From NCBI GenBank assembly GCA_036984305.1, contig BQWY01000001.1, positions 434,001-498,000 on the forward strand: DNA of 64,000 nucleotides, given 5' to 3'. Shown here piece by piece: positions 26,763 to 35,759 of the stretch; positions within the stretch are counted from its first letter, which is position 1; each line of letters opens with the position of its first letter. The notes under the pieces are model-generated. The model saw only the letters and a program-made list of their open reading frames with translations, had not been told where the DNA came from and made no database searches. Made by a program: the position numbers and the translations under genes. Source of the stretch: Nitrospira sp. (GTDB taxonomy: Bacteria > Nitrospirota > Nitrospiria > Nitrospirales > Nitrospiraceae).

Positions 26763-27785
26763 GTGCCGTCCGTGACTGTGGTGTTCTACGTACTGGCCGT
26801 GCTCGCTTCCGTCTTTATCACTCTGGGAGGGTGCCACCTCTTTACGAATGCCATCGAGTGGCTGGGGAAGCGGCTTGGCGTGTCCGAGGGCGCCGTCGGA
26901 AGTATATTTGCCGCGATCGGCACGACCTTGCCTGAAACCTCCATCCCCCTGCTTGCGATTTTTTTCGGGACGAGCGTGGAGCAACAGGCCGTCGGACTGG
27001 GCGCGATTCTGGGAGCGCCGTTCATGCTTAGCACGTTGGTGGTCCCGATTCTGGCGGGGTTGTTACTTCTGTATGCCCGGCTTGGCAAGCGAGCGCCTCA
27101 ATTTCATCTCGACTACCGGGAGGTCCGGCTCGACCTTTGTTTTTTCCTGCTTGCCTATGGGGTCGCGTTGCTGTGCGCCGTCACGCCGGGGAGATGGCTC
27201 CACATTGGGGCAGCGGTCGGTCTTTTCGGAGCCTATGCGTATTATATGTGGATAAAGCTGTCAGTCCCCGGGACCGACGAGGCGGAGGGCGAGGGCGGCG
27301 GTCTCGAACCTCTTTTCTTCGCCAAGCGGACGAAGAAGCCGGGCTTGGGCCTGATCGGCGCCCAGGCGGTCGTCGGCTTGTGCGGTCTCGTGATGGGGGC
27401 CGAGATCTTCGTGATGGCGGCAGAGTTTCTGGCGGAGACTCTCCATGTTGCACCGATCATTCTCGCCTTACTAATTGCACCGCTCGCCACGGAATTACCG
27501 GAGATGTCGAACAGCTTTCTTTGGCTCTATCGAAAAAAGGATCAGTTGGCTGTGGGCAATGTCACTGGGGCCATGGTTTTTCAAGGCACCTTCCCGGTGG
27601 CGATCGGCCTGATTGGAACCGACTGGGTTCTGACCCCGTCAGCCCTTGCCACCATGGTGTTGGCGATGGTGGCTGGCGGTATGGCCGTGATGCAACTGGT
27701 CGGGGGAGGGCATTGGCGGCCTTGGGTGCTTCTTCCCGGTGCACTCCTGTATATTGGCTATACGGCCTATCTGTACGGAGTCTGA
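26763..27785 (+). CDS. Sodium/calcium exchanger family membrane protein
   Basis: A 340-residue CaCA-superfamily antiporter with about ten helices. The two characteristic alpha-repeats are visible: GTTLPETSIPLLAIFFG in the first half and ATELPEMSNSFLWLY in the second, each with the acidic residue that coordinates the cation. The central loop (TDEAEGEGGG) is acidic and hydrophilic. It probably exchanges Ca2+ for Na+ or H+ across the inner membrane. Several in-frame GTG codons (26763, 26772, 26778, 26781) could be the start; AAAGGG at 26756 favours a slightly later one. Confidence 0.85.
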   Translation: MPSVTVVFYVLAVLASVFITLGGCHLFTNAIEWLGKRLGVSEGAVGSIFAAIGTTLPETSIPLLAIFFGTSVEQQAVGLGAILGAPFMLSTLVVPILAGLLLLYARLGKRAPQFHLDYREVRLDLCFFLLAYGVALLCAVTPGRWLHIGAAVGLFGAYAYYMWIKLSVPGTDEAEGEGGGLEPLFFAKRTKKPGLGLIGAQAVVGLCGLVMGAEIFVMAAEFLAETLHVAPIILALLIAPLATELPEMSNSFLWLYRKKDQLAVGNVTGAMVFQGTFPVAIGLIGTDWVLTPSALATMVLAMVAGGMAVMQLVGGGHWRPWVLLPGALLYIGYTAYLYGV

Positions 27786-27789
27786 ACGC

Positions 27790-28881
27790 ATGCCGAAGCG
27801 GGCGAGCACACCGAGAAGGCGAACGGCCACTGGGCGTGATGGGCGTGAACTGCCGTTGCTCGCGGTCACCATGGGCGATCCTGCGGGGATTGGGCCCGAA
27901 GTGGTCGCGAAAGCGTTGGCCATGCCGGCGATACGCCGTCGGTGTCGTCCTGTTGTGATCGGATCGGTGCCGGTCATGGAAACAACCATCAAAAGTCTGC
28001 GCTTACCTCTCAAGGTGGTGCCGGTATCAGAAGCCGAAATCCCGGTCGGAGGGTCGCGCGAGATGTTGGTCATCGACCCCCTCGATCGCCGATTGAGATC
28101 TTTCAAGGTCGGAACGGCGGCGGCTGAAACCGGGGTCGCATCCGTTCGCTTCATCACGACCGCGGTCGGCTGCGCCCAGCAAGGATTCGTCGATGCGATC
28201 GTCACGGCTCCGATCAATAAGGAAGCCATGCATCTCGGAGGCTATGCCTACCCCGGGCACACGGAACTTCTGGCGGATCTCACGAAGAGTCCCGAAGTCG
28301 GAATGATGATCGTCGGGGGGCCGCTTAAAATCATGTTCGTGACCACCCACGTGGCGCTACGCGAATTGCCCAATCGCTTGTCGGTCGCCGTGATCGGCAG
28401 GGGGATTCGGCTGGCGGATCGAGCCCTTCGCGAGTGTTTCCTTGTGCGCAGACCCAAGATCGGTGTCGCGGCGCTCAACCCCCACGCCGGAGAAGCCGGA
28501 ATTTTTGGCGACGAGGAACAGACCCTCATTGGTCCGGCCGTAGCCGAGGCGCGACGGGGTGGGATTCAGGCCAGCGATCCGCTCCCGGCGGATACCCTGT
28601 TCGGCAAGGCGGCCCGAGGAGCCTATGACGGGGTGGTGGCCATGTATCACGATCAAGGGCTGATCCCCCTGAAACTGGTGGCGTTCGGAAGGTGCGTGAA
28701 CTTGACGGTCGGCCTTCCGATTATTCGGACGTCGGTCGATCATGGCACGGCATACGATATCGCGGGGAAGGGCGTGGCGGAACCGAGCAGCTTGGTTGAG
28801 GCACTGACGCTGGGTGCACAATTGGTCCGCATTCGGCAGGGGCGGGGAGGGCGACGAGCGCAGAGGGAGGAACGACAGTGA
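27790..28881 (+). CDS. pdxA: 4-hydroxythreonine-4-phosphate dehydrogenase
   Basis: PdxA oxidises 4-phosphohydroxy-L-threonine in the DXP-dependent pyridoxal phosphate pathway. The 363-residue protein shows AVTMGDPAGIGPEV at the N-terminus, TAPINKEAM, the metal ligands His in PGHTELLAD, His in TTHVALRE and His in MYHDQGLIPLK, and DHGTAYDIAGKG near the C-terminus. The first ~20 residues are a basic extension. The ATG at 27790 follows the antiporter stop by four bases. pdxA and rsmA adjacent, as here with one small gene between, is a common bacterial arrangement. Confidence 0.93.
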   Translation: MPKRASTPRRRTATGRDGRELPLLAVTMGDPAGIGPEVVAKALAMPAIRRRCRPVVIGSVPVMETTIKSLRLPLKVVPVSEAEIPVGGSREMLVIDPLDRRLRSFKVGTAAAETGVASVRFITTAVGCAQQGFVDAIVTAPINKEAMHLGGYAYPGHTELLADLTKSPEVGMMIVGGPLKIMFVTTHVALRELPNRLSVAVIGRGIRLADRALRECFLVRRPKIGVAALNPHAGEAGIFGDEEQTLIGPAVAEARRGGIQASDPLPADTLFGKAARGAYDGVVAMYHDQGLIPLKLVAFGRCVNLTVGLPIIRTSVDHGTAYDIAGKGVAEPSSLVEALTLGAQLVRIRQGRGGRRAQREERQ

Positions 28882-29198
28882 CGGATCAACACGCAACGTT
28901 GCAGGCGATTGTACGCCAGGCCAGTGAGCTTGAGAGCATCTCCAAGTGGGTGTCTCAGGAATTGAATACGGTCGCCGGAAGTGAACGTCTCGGGAAGTGG
29001 AAGGCCGCCACGATTGAGGTTCTCCGCCGGCATGCCGGCAATCGCATTGCCGGCCAGTTTGCCAAGGTAAAGCCCGGCATGTCGTTTACGAACGATCTGG
29101 TGGAGGAATTTCAGGAGGAGGTGGAGACGTATCGAGCGGCATTGACCGCCGCGGCTAAAGCCGTGCAGGCCCAGGGGCTCAGCGGTTCCACTGCGTGA
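28878..29198 (+). CDS. Small conserved hypothetical protein
   Basis: A 106-residue, helical, soluble protein (LQAIVRQASELESISKWV, VEEFQEEVETYRAALTAA). Starts with GTG overlapping the pdxA stop (GTGA), and ends seven bases before rsmA, so it is certainly within that operon. No domain recognised and no catalytic motif visible. Its conserved-looking placement between pdxA and rsmA may indicate a structural or RNA-related role, but this is speculative. Confidence 0.6.
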   Translation: MTDQHATLQAIVRQASELESISKWVSQELNTVAGSERLGKWKAATIEVLRRHAGNRIAGQFAKVKPGMSFTNDLVEEFQEEVETYRAALTAAAKAVQAQGLSGSTA

Positions 29199-29205
29199 GT
29201 ATGGC

Positions 29206-30024
29206 ATGACTCCGGTGCCGCCCCCGGCGCGCAAACATCTTGGGCAGAACTTTCTGGTCGATCCTAATATCGTCCGCAAAATCGTCGAGGCGGCGGCACT
29301 CACATCGGAGGAGACCGTCCTCGAGATCGGGCCGGGGCGAGGCGTCCTTACGCGTGCGCTGTGCGCGGTCACGCGCCGTGTTCAGGCTGTCGAGATAGAT
29401 CCTCGATTGTGCGCCTACTTGCGTGAGGCCTTGGCAGACTGCCCGAATCTCGAATTGTACGAAGGAGATGCGCTGCACTGGCCGCTGGACCAACTTCCAC
29501 AAGAATCGGCGGTCGTGGCGAACTTGCCCTATTACCTCTCCACGCCGCTGCTGCTCCGACTGCTCGACGCCCGCCCTCGTCTTTCACGGGCCGTGGTCAT
29601 GCTGCAGGCCGAGGTGGCGCACCGACTGGTCGCGCGCCCAGGGACTAAAGACTACGGGAGTCTCTCGGTCGCGGTGCAGCGGGCCTCGGAGCCCCGTGTG
29701 CTCTTTCGAGTCTCACCCAATAGCTTTCGCCCTCGCCCGGAGGTCGACTCGGCTGTCGTCTCCTTGACCATGTGCCGGTCGACGCTGTCTGTCGAGGTCG
29801 AGCGAGTATGCCAGCGCTTGGTCCGTTCGGCGTTTGCGCATCGCCGCAAGCGAGTAGTCAATTCCTTGCGCGATGAGGGTTGGTCTGCCGAAGAGATCGA
29901 TCTGGTGCGGCAGGCATTGGCTCCGCGTCCAGACCGGCGTGCCGAAGAAGTCTCCCCGGCGGAATTCGCGGATATTGCAAACCGGGTGGCCGCTTGGACT
30001 GGAGCCACAGGTTCAGACCAATAG
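29206..30024 (+). CDS. rsmA: 16S rRNA (adenine1518/1519-N6) dimethyltransferase
   Basis: RsmA (KsgA) dimethylates two adjacent adenines in helix 45 of 16S rRNA during small-subunit maturation. The 272-residue protein has HLGQNFLVD, motif I EIGPGRG (40-46), GDALHW, catalytic motif NLPYY (106-110) and FRPRPEVDSAVV, all characteristic. Length is typical. It is the last gene of the plus-strand run gpsA to rsmA and converges on the antiporter gene 11 bases away. Confidence 0.95.
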   Translation: MTPVPPPARKHLGQNFLVDPNIVRKIVEAAALTSEETVLEIGPGRGVLTRALCAVTRRVQAVEIDPRLCAYLREALADCPNLELYEGDALHWPLDQLPQESAVVANLPYYLSTPLLLRLLDARPRLSRAVVMLQAEVAHRLVARPGTKDYGSLSVAVQRASEPRVLFRVSPNSFRPRPEVDSAVVSLTMCRSTLSVEVERVCQRLVRSAFAHRRKRVVNSLRDEGWSAEEIDLVRQALAPRPDRRAEEVSPAEFADIANRVAAWTGATGSDQ

Positions 30025-30035
30025 CCGAGCCGACG

Positions 30036-31265
30036 CTATCGGCTAGCCGTCCGTACCAGCCTCTCCACCGTCAATCCTTGTACGAGAATGGAAAAGATCA
30101 CGACGATGTAGGTCATGCTGACGAGCGCGTCGCGATAGGTGGACAACGGAAGAGAGAGCGCCATGGCCACGGAGATGCCACCACGCAATCCTCCCCAGGT
30201 CAGGATCAGTGTTGCGCGATTGGTAAATTCGTGGAAGGACCGAAACAAGAGCACAGGCAGGCTGACGCTGACAAAGCGGGCCACGAGGACGAGCGGAATC
30301 GTCATGAGACCCGCCAGAAGGTACTCGGCTTGGAACGTAAGAGCCAAGACTTCCAGGCCGATCAGGACAAAGAGAATGGCATTGAGCAAATCGTCGATCA
30401 CCTCCCAGAACGTGTCCAAATAATCGCGGGAGGTTTCCGACATGGCCTTGTGTCGGCCGTGATTGCCGATGAGCAATCCCGCGATCACCACGGCGATTGG
30501 TCCCGAGGTGTGCAGCGCGTCGGCGAGAGCGTATGTGCCCATGACGAGGGCGAGCGAGATGAGTATTTCGACATGGTGTTGGTTGATGGAGCGAAACATG
30601 AGGAAGGCGCCGTACCCTGCGGCCAGTCCGATGATGGCACCGCCCACGGCCTCCTGCAGGAACAACAGCGCCACACCCCCAGGGGTGACGTGTCCCGTTT
30701 CCGCGATACCGAGCAACCCCAAAAATATCGCCACGGCGACTCCGTCATTGAACAACGATTCGCCCGCAATCTTGATCTCCAGGCGCTTGGGCGCTCCCAC
30801 TTGCTTGAGGATGCTCATCACGGCGATAGGGTCCGTGGGAGAGATCAGCGCGCCGAACAGCAGACAGCCGATGAGAGGGACGGGAAAGCCGAGCCACCCA
30901 AGAAAGATGTACATGAGGGCGCCGACGATCGCAGTCGAGACCAACACGCCCAAACAGGCCAGTGTCGCAATGAACCATTTTTGCTCGAGGAGATCGTCCA
31001 AACTGATGTGCAGAGCTCCGGCGAACAACAAGAAGCTGAGCATGCCGTGCAGCAGCGTGATGTCGAAATCGATGCTCCGTATGAAGCTCTCGGCTTCCGC
31101 CTCGATGCCGTATCCCAGCTTTCCCAACGCAAGCAGGACCAGCGACATCGCCAGCGCGATCGCCATGAGGCCGATCGTGGCCGGAAGTTTGATATAGCGG
31201 TGATTCAGATAACTGAACCCAGCTGATAAACTCACGAGAATGGTGATCGTATGAATCAGTGTCAT
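30036..31265 (-). CDS. CPA1-type Na+/H+ antiporter, NhaP-like
   Basis: A 409-residue monovalent cation:proton antiporter with about 12 membrane helices. The sequence has the CPA1 features GALISPTDPIAVM (the TDP of the antiporter core), ESLFNDGVAVAIFLG (the ND motif) and WGGLRGGISVAMALSLP. These place it with NhaP/NHE exchangers. It would expel Na+ or K+ in exchange for protons at the inner membrane. It lacks a large cytoplasmic C-terminal domain. It follows the other antiporter gene on the same strand by 37 bases. Confidence 0.88.
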   Translation of the reverse strand: MTLIHTITILVSLSAGFSYLNHRYIKLPATIGLMAIALAMSLVLLALGKLGYGIEAEAESFIRSIDFDITLLHGMLSFLLFAGALHISLDDLLEQKWFIATLACLGVLVSTAIVGALMYIFLGWLGFPVPLIGCLLFGALISPTDPIAVMSILKQVGAPKRLEIKIAGESLFNDGVAVAIFLGLLGIAETGHVTPGGVALLFLQEAVGGAIIGLAAGYGAFLMFRSINQHHVEILISLALVMGTYALADALHTSGPIAVVIAGLLIGNHGRHKAMSETSRDYLDTFWEVIDDLLNAILFVLIGLEVLALTFQAEYLLAGLMTIPLVLVARFVSVSLPVLLFRSFHEFTNRATLILTWGGLRGGISVAMALSLPLSTYRDALVSMTYIVVIFSILVQGLTVERLVRTASR

Positions 31266-31302
31266 GTCGGGGTCGGCTGACGGCGCTACCCTGCCGTGCG
31301 TG

Positions 31303-32592
31303 TCATGTTGCGGGGCTCGAGGACGGTGCCGATTGCGGGGCCGCGCGGTGCGCGGCCGATGGATTCCACCGCTGATGCACAGCGAGGATCACGGTCATGC
31401 CGATGACGCCCAAGAGGATGACGCTCAGCGCATAGACGGGAAACAACTCCGTATCCGGAATGCCTGTGGCGGTCGGAAGAAATGCCATCACGGCCGTTGC
31501 GATCCCGCGCGGGAACATAGACGCGATGACGAGTTGCTCTCCGGGTTCCCATGCATGCGTGAGCTGCCCGAACAACTGCGTGATGATCCATCGGGCTCCG
31601 ACGACGATGACGAAGAGCCCGAGGCTCGTGAGCGCAATGCCGACGGTCAGGGAGGAGAAATCAAGGATCAGGCCCAGGAGGACGTAAAAGAAGGTACGCA
31701 CCAAGAACGAGAGTTCTTCATTGATGCGTTTCAAAAAGGCATCAAGGACGAACTTGGCTTGATCCAGTTCATAGCCGATCAATGTTCGGATGGGCCGGGC
31801 CAGACGGCCGACCAGATATTGCATATTGCTGAGCACGATGCCGAATAGCAAAATGGTGATGGCCCCGTTGGCACCGATGATCTCCGCGACATAGTAGAGG
31901 ACGAGAATGGCCGCCATGGTAATCATGTACGAAAGCGTCTGTCCTTCCAGCCACGCCAGCAGGCGTGCCCATAAGGCGCCCGCGAGCACGGCGAGCATGA
32001 GAGCATCCCAGAACGCGTGAAAAATGTCTCTCACGACGACCTCGGTGCCGCTCCCGCCGCGCATGGTGCCCATAATGGCGAGGGCGATGACGACGACAAA
32101 AACCTCCGAGAAGGCGGAGTCGAGACTGACGAGAACTTTGGCATGGTCGCGTAGTGCGGGCATTTGCGAGATCAACGGCATGATGATTGCCGCGGCCGTG
32201 CCACCGAGAATGGAGCCGAGCAGTAGCCCATGCAACCACGTCCCGCCCATCGACGAAACGTAGAACACGGCAATGGACGCGACCGTCATGGCGAAGACCG
32301 TCATCGAATAGAACAGCGCCAAGGGGGTTTCGTTGATGACCTTCATCACGTGGAGGCGGAGGCCGCCGTCGAAGAGGATGATCAAGAGCGCCAGCGTGCC
32401 GAAATAGGGCGCCAGCTTCATCACGACGGTGGGCTCGGCTAAATGAAACACCGGGCCGAGCAGGATTCCGAAACCCAACAGAAAGATCACGCTGGGTATG
32501 CCCGTTCGTCTCAGGATCAGCTCTCCGGCCAAACCCACAAGAATGATCACCCCTGTCAGTCCCAGAACGGCATTGACGCTCAGTGATTCCAT
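31303..32592 (-). CDS. Cation:proton antiporter, CPA1/NhaP2-like
   Basis: A 429-residue antiporter with about 12-13 helices. Diagnostic segments include FGILLGPVFHLAEP near the N-terminus, LLLGSILGGTAAAIIMPLI, VSLDSAFSEVFVVVIALAI (acidic pair on the transport helix, SDSA-like) and MFPRGIATAVMAFLP. This pattern fits the NhaP2/CvrA-like branch, but TrkA-C domains are missing. The ATG at 32592 has AAAGGAT about 12 bases upstream. Together with the downstream CPA1 gene it forms a two-antiporter unit, divergent from the mechanosensitive channel gene. Confidence 0.83.
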   Translation of the reverse strand: MESLSVNAVLGLTGVIILVGLAGELILRRTGIPSVIFLLGFGILLGPVFHLAEPTVVMKLAPYFGTLALLIILFDGGLRLHVMKVINETPLALFYSMTVFAMTVASIAVFYVSSMGGTWLHGLLLGSILGGTAAAIIMPLISQMPALRDHAKVLVSLDSAFSEVFVVVIALAIMGTMRGGSGTEVVVRDIFHAFWDALMLAVLAGALWARLLAWLEGQTLSYMITMAAILVLYYVAEIIGANGAITILLFGIVLSNMQYLVGRLARPIRTLIGYELDQAKFVLDAFLKRINEELSFLVRTFFYVLLGLILDFSSLTVGIALTSLGLFVIVVGARWIITQLFGQLTHAWEPGEQLVIASMFPRGIATAVMAFLPTATGIPDTELFPVYALSVILLGVIGMTVILAVHQRWNPSAAHRAAPQSAPSSSPAT

Positions 32593-32738
32593 TGCGCGGC
32601 ATCCTTTACTGTGCCGGGGATCCGCTCTTGACCGAGCGTAGTCCCCCATCTATAAGCACCGATCATTGAATGTAGCCTAAGGCTGCATTGGATGCCAGAA
32701 TATTTCGGACCAGTGCCAGTCACAGGAGGTGAGCCCAC

Positions 32739-34829
32739 GTGACGCGAGGATCTGTACGCCCAAGCAGCACATTTGGACGCCGATGGTGGTGGATCGGAGT
32801 GATGGTGACCGTCAGTTGCGTGTGGGTGATCTGGTCGGATCAGATCGCGTGGGGTGCCGCCGCTACGGAACCGAACGGCGGCAGCCCCGTGCGGATCGGC
32901 GATCAGGTGCTCTTTTCGATTCACAGCACCCTGGCCGACGTCCCACCGGCCGATCGCGCTCGCATGGTGGAGGAACGGATCAAGAAGCTCGTCGATGCGC
33001 CAGCGTCGACTGTTCCGGCCGTGACGGTCGAGGACGGCGAAGGCAGTTCCTACATAGTCTCGCCGGAGGAAGTTCTCTTCGTTGTCACCGACGTGGAGGC
33101 AAAGGCGGTTGGCCTTCCTCGCCGAGACCTTGCCGAGCACTATGCGCAGGACATTCGGGAGGGCGTCGCGATCGCCAGGCAGGCCGTCGCGTTACCGTCA
33201 TTGCCACCGCCGGTCGGAACCCGGGCGATCCTATGGGCGATATTTGCCACTGTCCTCGTTCTCGGTTTGGCGACTGCACTCTCGGTCGTGTTCCCCAAAA
33301 TCTTCGACCTGCTGGAATCCTGGCGGGGCACCCGGCTGCGAGGGGTCTGGATCGCAGGGGTCGAACTGCTGTCTGCCAGCCAGTTAACCGACGCCCTCCT
33401 GTTGCTGAGCCGATTTATCCGGCTGTGTCTTATTCTCGGCGCCCTCTATCTTTATATGCATTTCATGTTGGGGCTGTTTCCCTGGACCTACGATTTGGAG
33501 TCTCGTCTGTTACGAGCCCTGTCCACGCCGCTGGAAAAGATGCAAGGATTACGCGCGGGACTGGCGGCGTTCTTCATTGGGGTCATGTTTACGCTGATCG
33601 CGACTGCGGTATTCGTAGGCGCACTGAAACTACTGCAGCAGCTCTTTCCGCGGTTTCTCGGGTGGCTCTCAAACTGGGGGCGGACGACACTGCCGACGCT
33701 CAAGATTCAACGTGTGGAGTTGTTGTCGGCCGAACAGGTGACCGAAGGCCTGTTGGGAGTACTCCAAGTCGCACGCCTGGTTGCGCTCGCCTTCCTCGTC
33801 TACTTCTATGCCTCGTCCGTGCTCGGATTTTTCCCCTGGACGCGGCAACTCTCCGTCGAACTCTTCGGATACATTTTGACCCCCGTCAGGATGATCGGCG
33901 GTGTATTTGCCGACTCCGTGCCGAACATCATCGCCATCGTCGTGATCGTGTTCGTCGTGCGGTATATCCTCAAGCTCATCCATCTGTTTTTTCGTGGAAT
34001 CGAACGAGGGGCAATACGATTTGCGGGGTTTCCCCAAGACTGGGCACAGCCGACGTACGGCATCGTGCGTTTCCTTGTCATCGTCTTCGCCGCCATTGCC
34101 TGTTTCCCGTACATCCCGGGCTCCCAGTCCGAGGGCTTCCGCGGCATTTCGGTCTTTTTGGGCCTACTGATCTCGCTCGGATCCGCGGCGGCCATCGGGA
34201 ATATCATTGCCGGCGTGGTGCTGACGTACATGCGGCCGTTTCAACTCGGCGATCGGGTCAAGATTGCAGACACCGTGGGAGACATCACGGAAAAAACCCT
34301 CTTGGTCACGAGAATCCGCACCATCAAGAACGTGGACATCACAATTCCCAATTCACTGATTTTAAGTGCACACATCGTGAATTACAGTTCGACCTCGCTG
34401 AACACGCCGCCGCTCATTCTCAATACCTCAGTGACCATCGGGTACGACGCGCCATGGCGCAGGGTTCATGAGCTGCTGAAAGAAGCGGCAGCGGCGACCA
34501 GGAACGTGCTGACCGATCCCGAGCCATTCGTGCTCCAAACGGCGTTGAACGATTTCTACGTCTCATATGAACTCAACGCCTATACCGGCGCGCCCAATCA
34601 GATGGCAGTCACGTATTCGGATCTGCACCAGAACGTTCAGGATCGTTTCAATGAGGCCGGCATCGAAATCATGTCGCCGCACTACGCGCAGATACGAGAC
34701 GGCAATCACACGACCATCCCCCAAGATTATCTACCCAAGGACTATCACGCGCCCGCGATTCGGATTGAGAGTCTGCGGACGGTGGCTCGACCCGCCAACG
34801 ACCCGACCATCTCGCAAGGAGAAACTTAA
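32739..34829 (+). CDS. Large mechanosensitive channel of the MscS family with repeated helix hairpins
   Basis: A 696-residue inner-membrane protein. An N-terminal hydrophobic segment (about 16-40) is followed by a periplasmic region, then multiple helices, and the conserved MscS core near residues 465-545 (GSAAAIGNIIAGVVLTYMRP, FQLGDRVKI) plus a beta/alpha cytoplasmic domain. Residues 207-250 and 325-368 are clear repeats of one another (VELLSAxQ... to LGxFPWT), and 427-462 looks like a third. MscS channels open under membrane tension to release solutes. The GTG start has an excellent AGGAGGTGA. The gene is followed two bases later by a second MscS gene. Confidence 0.85.
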   Translation: MTRGSVRPSSTFGRRWWWIGVMVTVSCVWVIWSDQIAWGAAATEPNGGSPVRIGDQVLFSIHSTLADVPPADRARMVEERIKKLVDAPASTVPAVTVEDGEGSSYIVSPEEVLFVVTDVEAKAVGLPRRDLAEHYAQDIREGVAIARQAVALPSLPPPVGTRAILWAIFATVLVLGLATALSVVFPKIFDLLESWRGTRLRGVWIAGVELLSASQLTDALLLLSRFIRLCLILGALYLYMHFMLGLFPWTYDLESRLLRALSTPLEKMQGLRAGLAAFFIGVMFTLIATAVFVGALKLLQQLFPRFLGWLSNWGRTTLPTLKIQRVELLSAEQVTEGLLGVLQVARLVALAFLVYFYASSVLGFFPWTRQLSVELFGYILTPVRMIGGVFADSVPNIIAIVVIVFVVRYILKLIHLFFRGIERGAIRFAGFPQDWAQPTYGIVRFLVIVFAAIACFPYIPGSQSEGFRGISVFLGLLISLGSAAAIGNIIAGVVLTYMRPFQLGDRVKIADTVGDITEKTLLVTRIRTIKNVDITIPNSLILSAHIVNYSSTSLNTPPLILNTSVTIGYDAPWRRVHELLKEAAAATRNVLTDPEPFVLQTALNDFYVSYELNAYTGAPNQMAVTYSDLHQNVQDRFNEAGIEIMSPHYAQIRDGNHTTIPQDYLPKDYHAPAIRIESLRTVARPANDPTISQGET

Positions 34830-34831
34830 CC

Positions 34832-35332
34832 ATGTGGGGGGGAGATCGAGCAATTCATTCGGAGTGGGTCTTTGATCCCACCGTGGGGCAAATCGCCTCG
34901 GCGGCTATTGGCATTTTCGTCGTCATTGCCCTCGTACGAGTTTCGGGGCGGCTGCTCAACCGATATGTGAGCGAACCGGGGAATCTCTACCGGGCCAAGA
35001 AGATGGTGACGTTTCTCGGATATTTTACCGGGATCGTCATTATTTCCCTGGTTTTCAGTGACCGGCTCGGGAAAATGGCCGTCGCATTTGGCGTCGCGGG
35101 CGCCGGGGTTGCGTTCGCTCTCCAAGAGGTTATTGCCAGCCTGGCCGGATGGGTCGCCATCTCATTTGGAAATTTTTACAATACCGGCGATCGGGTGCAC
35201 CTCGGCGGCATCAAGGGAGACATCATTGATATCGGGATGCTGCGCACGACGATGATGGAAATCGGAGAATGGGTGCGCGCGGATCTCTACAACGGACGGA
35301 TCGTGAAGATCGCCAACAGTTTCGTCTTCTAA
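34832..35332 (+). CDS. MscS-family channel, N-terminal part (separated from its C-terminus by a frameshift)
   Basis: A 166-residue fragment with an N-terminal membrane segment (IGIFVVIALVRVSGRLL), a second (MVTFLGYFTGIVIISLVF) and the MscS pore helix and beta domain start (VAGAGVAFALQEVIASLAG, GNFYNTGDRVHLGG). It ends in ANSFVF followed by TAA at 35330-35332, exactly where homologous MscS proteins continue with KEPVFNYS. AAGGAG about ten bases before the ATG and a two-base gap to the upstream channel gene indicate co-transcription. The fragment alone would have a pore helix but no complete cytoplasmic vestibule. Confidence 0.75.
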   Translation: MWGGDRAIHSEWVFDPTVGQIASAAIGIFVVIALVRVSGRLLNRYVSEPGNLYRAKKMVTFLGYFTGIVIISLVFSDRLGKMAVAFGVAGAGVAFALQEVIASLAGWVAISFGNFYNTGDRVHLGGIKGDIIDIGMLRTTMMEIGEWVRADLYNGRIVKIANSFVF

Positions 35333-35342
35333 GGAGCCGGTG
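35327..35342 (+). other. One-base frameshift site within a MscS gene
   Basis: The sequence TTC T AAG GAG reads TTC TAA in frame; removing one T restores F-K-E-P-V-F-N-Y-S. AAGGAG directly after the stop and a GTG at 35340 also form a plausible, tightly spaced reinitiation signal. It could be a sequencing error, a real mutation, a +1 programmed shift or coupled reinitiation. Confidence 0.6.
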
Positions 35343-35759
35343 TTTAACTATTCCGGCGATTTCCCATTTTTGTGGGACGAGATCACCCTTCCAATCAAGT
35401 ATGGCAGCGATTATCGACTGGCGAGAACGCTGTTTGAGCAGACCTTGCTCGAGACTACCGGAGACTACTCCGCCAAAGCCAAGACGAGTTGGCTGGGCCT
35501 GATTGAACAGTATCGGATCGATCCGACCGAACTGGACCCTCGCGTGTACCTAGCGGCCGATGACAACTGGATCACATTGCGCTATGCGGTTGATTATAAA
35601 CGGCACCGGATCACAAAGGATCTCTTGTTCACTCGGGTCTTGGACGACATCCAGCGATCGCAAAGCCGGGTCGCCTTGGCCTCAGCGACGGTCCACCTCG
35701 TGGAGGCTCCGGAACTCAAGGTGGCGCTCGTACGGTCGCAGGGGACAACACAATCCTGA
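35340..35759 (+). CDS. MscS-family channel, C-terminal part
   Basis: A 139-residue fragment beginning FNYSGDFPFLWDE, matching the cytoplasmic beta and alpha/beta domains of MscS proteins (LPIKYGSDYRLARTLFEQTL, LRYAVDYKRHRITKDLLF, ending in DIQRSQSRVALA and a C-terminal extension). It lies in the +1 frame relative to the upstream part. A GTG at 35340 with AAGGAG five bases upstream could start it independently, which would give two chains that may assemble. Alternatively this is the 3' part of a single disrupted gene. It has no membrane segment. Confidence 0.7.
   Translation: MFNYSGDFPFLWDEITLPIKYGSDYRLARTLFEQTLLETTGDYSAKAKTSWLGLIEQYRIDPTELDPRVYLAADDNWITLRYAVDYKRHRITKDLLFTRVLDDIQRSQSRVALASATVHLVEAPELKVALVRSQGTTQS

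Noticed and set aside
29880-31226. Long plus-strand open frame (448 codons) opposite the CPA1 antiporter
   Set aside because: The translation is rich in Arg, His, Glu and Gln with no motif, and is the antisense of a clearly conserved antiporter gene.
32729-34471. Long plus-strand open frame (580 codons) in another frame of the MscS gene
   Set aside because: Product is Arg/Pro/His-rich with no domain; the MscS frame explains the region fully.
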